Shown here piece by piece: positions 57,068-64,000 of a stretch of DNA of 64,000 bases. The stretch's first letter is position 1; the number at the start of each line of letters is the position of its first letter. This stretch comes from Panagrolaimus kolymaensis (Eukaryota > Nematoda > Chromadorea > Rhabditida > Panagrolaimidae). The notes under the pieces were generated by a model. That model was not told the origin of the DNA, did no database searches, and saw only the letters and a list, made by a program, of their open reading frames with translations. Made by a program: the position numbers and the translations under genes. The stretch lies in contig JAJQJQ010000003.1 of NCBI GenBank assembly GCA_028622995.1, positions 9,672,001 to 9,736,000 on the forward strand. Direction: 5' to 3'.

Positions 57068-59181
57068 TTTTATTTTATTTTTTTATTACCTAAAAAATAA
57101 ATATTTTTAGTTAAAGTATTAAGTAAAAATTATTAAAAACGTGAGAAAAATCAAAGAATATTTTTTTTTGAAATCGAAGATTTTTTCAAACAAAAAAAAA
57201 CGAAAGATGAAATATAAAATAACCACGTGGGTGAAAATGTTTCTGCTGACAAAGTCTCAATTGTCAAGGAAGACGAATAAAAAAAAAGAGTAAAGATAGC
57301 AAAAAAACAAGCATGGACGTCAAAGAGAGAGAGACATAAGGCTGACTGACTGACTGGCTGGCTGCAGTCGTCCTCGTAGTCGGCTGTGGCTGTGGTGAGT
57401 CCCAGCCAGTCAGTTATTTGCCCTTTCATCATCGTCATAAGAGCTACACTTTTTTATTTTAACTTAAAACAATTTTTTTGTGTCGCAAGTTTTTTTTGTT
57501 TTAAATATGAAGGGGGCATAGGCTAAAAGCCGGAAAACTCTTTCACAAAGCTAGAAGAAGAAGAAAATAAAAAGTGCAAAAGGAAGATGGGGGCAAAAAA
57601 GAATAAAGAAAAAAAATGAAATAAGAGTATATTAGACTAAACTGACTGACTGACAACGATTGTTGCTGCTTGCATTATTGCCTGCACCCAAATGCTTTAG
57701 CTTTGATTTTGCGTTTTTTCCATTGTAAAGGAAAAAGGAAAAAGAAAAGGCCACAACGACGTCGCTCGACGCTCGCAAGCAGCAGCAATTGCCACACGAC
57801 CGGCCGATAACCAACTAGCAAACTGATCATCATCAGTGAAAATAATGAAAATAAGAAGAAAAAAAATTATTGCTTGAAACTAAAATTTTTTTTGCTATGT
57901 GTATCGAAACAATACGCAATAATCACCAGCGCCAAGCAGTAAGCAAAAAAAACTTTCATGTGGCAACAACGATTGCAATTTGTCGCTTTTCTTCGTCGTT
58001 TGTCGTCGCCGTCTTTGTTTTAGATCCGCCTTCTTTTTTCTTTTTTCTTCTGCGGTTGATTTGATTTTGCAGAAAGACTGAAAATCAAAAAAAGAAAAGA
58101 AAAAAGTTGAAAGAAAAAAATCTGGTGATCGCTTGACGTGATAAAAAAAAACTTTTAAGGGCGTTTGGCGATGATGGAGATTGGAAATGATTTAGACCAA
58201 AATAGGCCAACAAAGAAAAAATCAAATCATAAAATATATATTTAGGCGGCGGAAGGTGGAAGGGATTATTATTATATTTTTGAAACAATGAAATTTCATT
58301 GAAAATCAAAAAAAACTAATCAATATTTTTATGATATAAATTTTTTTTATTCTTCAGGCAACAAAAAGAATATGCGTAACTGGTTTTTGATTTTCTTTTT
58401 TTTATGAATTGATTTGGGTTAAAAATATAAATAAACAAACATCACTATTTTTATTTTGTTTGTTTCAATGCAAAATTTTGAATAAAAATTTTATGCAACA
58501 AGTTTATTATTCCTCCGCTCAATAATCATCATTCAAAAAAATAGTGTCCAAAAACAAAAAAGAGTTTTGATGGACAAAAATAAATTATGGAATAATGAAT
58601 ATAATAAAAATACAATGAAAAAAGAAATGGAAAAATTCATACAAAGTATTTATAAGTAAAATTAAGAAGGATGTTTTTTTTTATTTTGAGATCTTTCTCC
58701 CGCCGTAGATTGTTTAAAGTACAAAGAAATTAATTAAATAATTATGAATGAATGAAACAAAAAAATTAAGTTTAAAAAAAAGATCACTCGGTAAAAAATA
58801 TTGTTGTTGTTAGTGTTTGAATATGCCGCCGCCGCTAAACTGGCCCGTGTTAGGTGTTAAAAAATAGAAAAATTTCTCTCTCTGGAATTATTATAATATT
58901 TTTTTTATGAATTTTTTTAGGGAAGAAAAAAAAACAAGAAAAAAAGGAGAGAGAGAAATGATTATGTGTGTGTTATTTAAAAAAACCAATAAAAAAGAAA
59001 TGATTATATTTTTACAAAAAAAGAGAATAAAGGGAAGGGAGAGAGTAAGAAAAAATGTTTCTGTTTATAATAAATAATAAGTGTGTCTGTGTGTGTGCGT
59101 CGCCAAAATATTGTTGATTGTCTCGTCTATATTTTTTTTGAGGGGTTTTTCATTTTTCATTTTTCTTCAACATTCTTTTTT
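57068..59181. other. Intergenic region with ACTG microsatellites upstream of gdh-1
   Basis: Two kilobases between gdh-1 and the 3' end of the carboxypeptidase gene. From about 57340 to 57420 it contains GACTGACTGACTGGCTGGCTG followed by further CTG/CAGTC motifs and GCCAGTCAGTT; a second ACTGACTGACTGAC lies near 57641-57654. Such GC-richer repeats are rare in the window and sit at promoter distance from gdh-1. There are no genes; the remainder is homopolymer-rich, with GCCGCCGCCGC near 58824 and TG repeats near 59083-59098. Confidence 0.5.
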
Positions 59182-61528
59182 TTATAAAGCAACTTCAGGC
59201 CCGGAACCATATTGGCCTTGTTCTTGAATGCGTGAAAAAATTTCTTTTAATTCATTTAAACGTTCTTGAGTCATTTCGGGTTGATTATTAAAATTAATCA
59301 TATCTTCTGAAACTGAATTTGATGATGAATCATCTGAATTGAGATTATCATCTTGTTGTTCAGGAAGATTTTCAATCATTGGTTGTTCTTCAGGCATGAG
59401 TTTAAGTTCAAAATTAAGAACCACAGCTTCGCCCTTTTTGGCATTGGTAACATTGACGGGTTTAATTTCAGTTACATAACCTTCAGCTTCAACGGCAACT
59501 TCATATTTGCCGGGAGTTAATAAACGGAAATAATCACCAGTGAACCCTACAAAAAGTTCCATGGATTCTTGAGAGGAAAAAGTAAATAACTTACAAGAAG
59601 TAACTGGATGACGAATAGGTCCATCAGTGGATGAAGCATTTCGAACCCAAACAATTGCATTGGAAATTGGTTTTTTGGTGATTGCATCGGTGACAATGCC
59701 TTTAATTCCACTGTGGGACTAAAAAATAAAATAATTAATAACTTGAAACTTTTACAGTAATTTTTTTAAACAAAGATTATTTAGTAAAAATTTTTAAATT
59801 AATAATAAAAGCTGCCGTATAATTTTAAATTTTTATAAGTTTACTTAATTTAAATTTAACGCCCGCTTTTAGTTTTTAGAAAAAAACCATACTACGCAAA
59901 TTTATATTTTTTTCTTAGTTTCTTAATGTATTACCGTAATTTAAAGCTTTTAAAATAAAGTACTTACAAGCCACATGAATTCCATTAAAGATTTTTTATT
60001 ATCTTTCCAAAGTTGAGGAAGTTGTTTAGGATTGGGGAATTTTTCGCATGAAAGTTCCAAAGTGATTTCAAATGAATTTGTTGCAAGATAATTAAAATCT
60101 TGCATGCCACCCGAAACTGAATACCATTTTGCGCCATTTGTAATTCCACCTTGGCGAGCAAAGGCATTGGAAGCGGTTCCATCACAAGGAGCATGATCGT
60201 TTTTAGCCATATGTGCGTGGTTAATAGCATAGGTTTCAGCGAGGAAACTGTAATAAAAAAGAAATTAAATTCTTTGTTTTGAAGAAATTAAAAAAAGTTT
60301 TTTTTCTTACCGGAAAGTTTTATCATCTGGGCTTTTAGTATACTGTTGTTGGCTTCCGCCACGACTTGCGTCAAATGGATAATTAGCAACAAGGTCGCCT
60401 TCATGTAAATTGGCGGAAAGGACAAAAGGCAATGATAAAGTCCATTGACCAACTGCTTGAACTTCAGGTTCATACTGTAAAATAAAATTTATTAAATAAT
60501 TAAATAATTAAATTTGCTTCAGTGCAAAAATTATAAAAATTTAATTAGAAAAAAACTTACAGCATGATCATCTTTGAAATATTCAAGTAAATGGTCATAA
60601 CGATTAACTTGCATATTTTCAAAATAATAAAACATTGAATCAAGATCAGGGAAATTTCGATTCAAATCGATTCCATGGGCATTTGTTCGGCCAATGAGCC
60701 ATCCACGATCTTCTTGGGCCTAAAAACAAAACCAAATAAAACCATTGACGCAGCAAATTTAATTTATTTTGTTTCTTTTTTTGTTTCTTTTTTGTTTTCA
60801 GAAAATGCCAAAAAGATATTTCAAAAAAAGCGAACGATAAAAAAAAACTGGGGGTGAAAGCTTACGGTTTGATAAGCAAGTTCAAAGCCATCAGGATTCA
60901 TGGAAGGCAAAATATGAATATTTGTGGAGTTAATAAGGTCTTTAACTTCTTGATCTTTATTATTTAATCCATGGCACAAGTAATCAGCTAAACGGATGAG
61001 TAATTCGCGTCCAATTACTTCATTACCATGCATATTTCCAATGTATTTAATTTCAGGCTTCACTGAAACAGAAAAATGACTCATAAAAAATTATTAAATT
61101 AAAATAAAAAATTAAGTTTAAAATTTTAGTTCCTGGTTATTTTTCTTCAAGAAAAGTTAAAATTTTGGTGACGTTGTCTTTTGAAATGCATTTTTAAAAT
61201 TTCAAGCAAAATGGTAAAAATAAAAAAAGTGATGACGTGACTTACATGATTCATGAATTCCTGGATTGGTTGAAAATTCCATAACAACTAAATCTCGGCC
61301 TTGAACGGATTTTCCAATGGAATAAACTTGAGTGTGATGTGGACATTTTTTATTAATTTCAGCAAACTTTGCTTCTAATTGTTGTTGATTGTGATATTGA
61401 GTCCATTCGGCATTATTTGAATTATCATTATCAGATGACGAGGATGAAGGTGAAAAAAATGAAAAACAATTAACCGTAGCAATAAAAAGCAATAAAATAT
61501 AGAGCGAATTCATTTGCCAGCTTGCCAT
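59182..61528 (-). CDS. egl-21: Carboxypeptidase E (neuropeptide-processing M14 metallocarboxypeptidase)
   Basis: The enzyme removes C-terminal basic residues from neuropeptide and hormone intermediates in dense-core vesicles. Seven exons run from 61528 (or the Met at 61513) to 59182. A signal peptide ([18 protein letters not shown]) and a Ser/Asp/Asn spacer precede the peptidase domain. Zinc and catalytic residues are visible: [11 protein letters not shown] (His and Glu ligands), [17 protein letters not shown] (substrate Arg), [15 protein letters not shown] (His ligand) and [13 protein letters not shown] (catalytic Glu). The transthyretin-like C-terminal domain follows ([38 protein letters not shown]) and then an acidic Gln/Glu-rich tail. 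A single peptidase domain without a membrane anchor fits CPE (C. elegans egl-21) rather than multi-domain CPD. Confidence 0.93.
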
Positions 61529-64000
61529 CGTTGATGCTAGCTTCGTAGAATGCGCTTGGTTTAGCTAGCTTTGGCTTTATCGACAACAAAATAACAGAGC
61601 TGAGTTGCTGCTGGTTAGTTGGTTTGACGTGGAGGATGGCAAAAAAAAAATGTCAATGGAAGAAGGGTGGAGAGAGGGAGCAGCAAAAAAATGCCAGAGG
61701 CAACTATGGTAGCAGCAAATATGGCTTTCTTCAAGTATGTGTTTGTTTCTGCGTTCTCTACCTAAAAAAAATATGGCACATGAAAGAAGAAGAAAAAATA
61801 CTCTATAAAAGCAGCGAAGGAAAGAACATAGAAAAACACGGAAAAGGAGTGATGAAGTCTTTGAAGAAAACAAGAAAGCAGCAGCTAGAAGCTTATTTTT
61901 CATTTTGGCATCAATGATTGACGTCATCCCCCACGCACGTATGGGTATGGTATCTCTGTGCTTCGGCTCATTTTCTTCATTTCTTTTTTTTTTTTTCTTC
62001 ATTTAAGTGTGAAAGAAAAAAAGCAAGCAGCAAGCTTAATGGAAAATGAAAGAATTTCAGCATAATGCTTATCAAAAAAAAAAGAAAGTAATCATTAAAT
62101 ATGCGTCTATGGCCTCATTGAAAAAGGGTTAAAAAAAATTTTAATGTTTGTTAAAAGCATAGAATAAACATTTTTTATGAGGGAATTAATGAAATAAAAA
62201 TCAATAAATCCTTTTTAAAATGTAAAAATTGCTAACAAAAAAGTTATGACAATTTTTTATTTTCACTTTTTTAAAAGATTAGAAATACATGAATAAACAT
62301 GGATGGGATTTTTTGACTTTTTGCTTTCTTTATTTTTCTCTTTGTTTGGGGTAAAAAGAAATGAAAAAAATGGAAAAATGAAAGAAAATAATAATATCTT
62401 TTTAGAATTTGTTATTTTGGAAAAAATGCATTTTGATAACATTTCTTGGAACTTTTGAATCAAAAAGAAAAAATAGTTGATGTCAAAAAAGCAAAGATAC
62501 AAAGATTGAGCTAAAAGGAGAGCCAAATTTTTTCTAAAACAAACAACACAGTTCCTTGGATAAATATTAATGAACTTTTATTTGTTTGATTAAAAAAAGT
62601 TACAAAAGACTTTTATTTAGTTTTTTGCAAAGTCGTGCATATCCGTGATTTTGCCAAAGTTATCGGGAATTTTCACACCCAAAAAACTCAAATCAACAAA
62701 AATTACCTTCAAATGTATGAATGTCAAAAATCACAAGAAAATATTGTATCTTAGTTCGCTTTAATTTGTTTTAATATTGAGTTTTTATTTAATAAACGAA
62801 TTACAAAATATTTTCTTCTTTAAAAAATAAAAAAAATGTTTTTCATCCTTCTTTGATTGGTTTGATACAAAATTTTTAAAATAAAAAATCGAATCTAAGT
62901 GTTTTAAAAAAATTGTTTTAGCAAAAATTAATTCAAGAAAACGGGTGTCGATATTTAAATGTTGAAGAAGAAGATGAAATTTAAAAATATAAAAGTTTTT
63001 GTAATATTTGCTGTTGCTCAGTTGAATTGTACCATGCCCAGCAACTTTTTCCTAATGCTCATTAAAAATTAATAGAATCCTGAAAAAAAATTTTCTTTGC
63101 TCTAGGATTTCACCTTTTTATTCAAGTTTCATATTTTTCAATATATAAAATTTTTTTTGCAACTTTGGTCAATTTCAGTTTGTACTTTGACCTATTTTCT
63201 TTCACGTTTTTTTCCTTGTGTCGTGGCTTAATTTTATCTTTTTGTTTTTAGCGCTCATTAAGTCTCTGTTTTATTTTATTTTTATTTTTATTTACCACTG
63301 TTTCCCATAAAAATTTGATTCAATGCAAAAAAAAAGAGAAGACCATGTTTTAAAAATGATTCAAATTAGACAATTTTTTATTTTTCAGGCTTAAAAAAGC
63401 ACATGAGAACCAGGACTCTGCCGCCTGCCTCGTGGACACCCATTTATTTTTCTTTTATTTTTTCGCAAAAATAAAAAAAGAGAAAAGGGAGAAACACGAG
63501 GTCTACTGCTACTACTTTGTTAGAGTTATTTTTTTTGTTCTTTGATGTGATCATTGTTGAAAAAGAAAAAATATGCAATGCGGTTGTTGTTGTCGTCGTC
63601 CTGGTCGCTGTTGTCTCATTTTCAATTTTTTTTTCTAACACAAAAACACATTTCTGGTCTGCCCAGTCAGCCAAAATTTTAAACTTCCATGTGAAAAAAA
63701 AATGAAAGTAAAATTGTTTAAATGTTATTTTATTTTTGGACCACGTTTACATATTTTTCCATTTTTTACTATTAAAAAAAACACTAAAAAGTTTGATTTT
63801 AATTTCAGACAAAAAATAAAAATAAAAGAATAATTGTTTCTTTTGGTCGAAGTTTGTTGATTGATTTGCGTTGTTCACTGTGGCAGCGTGCAAATAGTTT
63901 AGCTGTCTGCGACATTGCGACGACCTAGACTATTTTTCTCTCTCGAAAAAATGCATATTTTATTTTGTTGTTTGTTTTATTTCTTCACCCTTTTTTCCTT
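61529..64000. other. Gene-poor region upstream of egl-21 to the window end
   Basis: About 2.5 kb of AT-rich DNA. The first few hundred bases presumably hold the egl-21 promoter and contain GC-richer stretches with AGCTAGC repeats (about 61536-61573) and CAG/CAA runs. The long frames here (for example minus 61577-62002) are Lys/Phe/Ser low-complexity with no domain. I see no gene. Confidence 0.55.

Noticed and set aside
61577..62002. 141-residue minus-strand frame upstream of egl-21
   Set aside because: It starts with a poly-Lys run and consists of homopolymer-derived Phe/Leu/Ser stretches; it looks like the egl-21 promoter region rather than a gene.
1..64000. Search by eye for tRNA genes, rRNA, telomeric TTAGGC arrays, CRISPR arrays or prokaryotic islands
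   Set aside because: No T-loop/acceptor-stem pairs, rRNA-like segments, regularly spaced repeats or Shine-Dalgarno-led gene strings were seen; all solid genes have nematode-style introns.

Overview
The window is AT-rich nuclear DNA from a nematode, most likely a root-knot nematode (Meloidogyne) or a close tylenchid relative. This is inferred from the gene content and not proven. The clues are very short introns (about 45-60 bp) with TTTTAG/TTTTCAG acceptors, acceptor-like sequences just upstream of many start codons (consistent with leader trans-splicing), nematode-type orthologues, and repeated lineage-specific protein families that I associate with Meloidogyne. There is no sign of bacterial, phage or CRISPR sequence, and I see no tRNA or rRNA gene.

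Layout. 1-4419: the 5' part of an IP3-receptor gene (itr-1 type, minus strand, cut by the window edge), with a 705-bp inverted-repeat element in one intron. 4.4-7.7 kb: gene-poor AT-rich DNA. 7.7-18.7 kb: an accessory block with a small unknown gene, a divergent protein resembling Hsp70 ATPase domains in tandem, two members of an F-box-like lineage-specific family (family A), another orphan gene, a divergent galectin-like gene and several decayed exons. 19.3-27.9 kb: a large PDZ-containing class XVIII myosin with a probable internal start exon for a tail-only form. 30.9-34.1 kb: a secreted ShK-domain plus chymotrypsin-fold protease, carrying a clear 384-bp hAT-type MITE in an intron. 35.3-40.7 kb: a 1179-residue protein with three degenerate GH18 (chitinase-like) domains and an N-terminal membrane segment.

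41-57 kb is mostly housekeeping: VPS26 (retromer), CHCHD1/mS37 (mitoribosome), an SLC37-type sugar-phosphate transporter, TIM17 (mitochondrial import), a PRA1-family protein, a zinc-less MDR oxidoreductase, an unknown coiled-coil protein and mitochondrial glutamate dehydrogenase. Several are head-to-head pairs (vps-26/mS37, SLC37/TIM17, PRA1/MDR). A decayed segmental duplicate of the mS37-SLC37 3' junction lies directly behind TIM17, and a third family A member, with an in-frame stop, lies at 47.2-48.2 kb. 59.2-61.5 kb: a carboxypeptidase E orthologue (egl-21 type). The rest to 64 kb is gene-poor.

The genes do not form one pathway. Three serve mitochondria (mS37, TIM17, GDH), three serve membrane traffic or secretory processing (VPS26, PRA1, CPE), and the accessory genes form lineage-specific islands rich in pseudogene debris. 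Exon boundaries were read by eye from GT/AG signals and reading phase. Where I state that all phases close, the spliced frame was checked.
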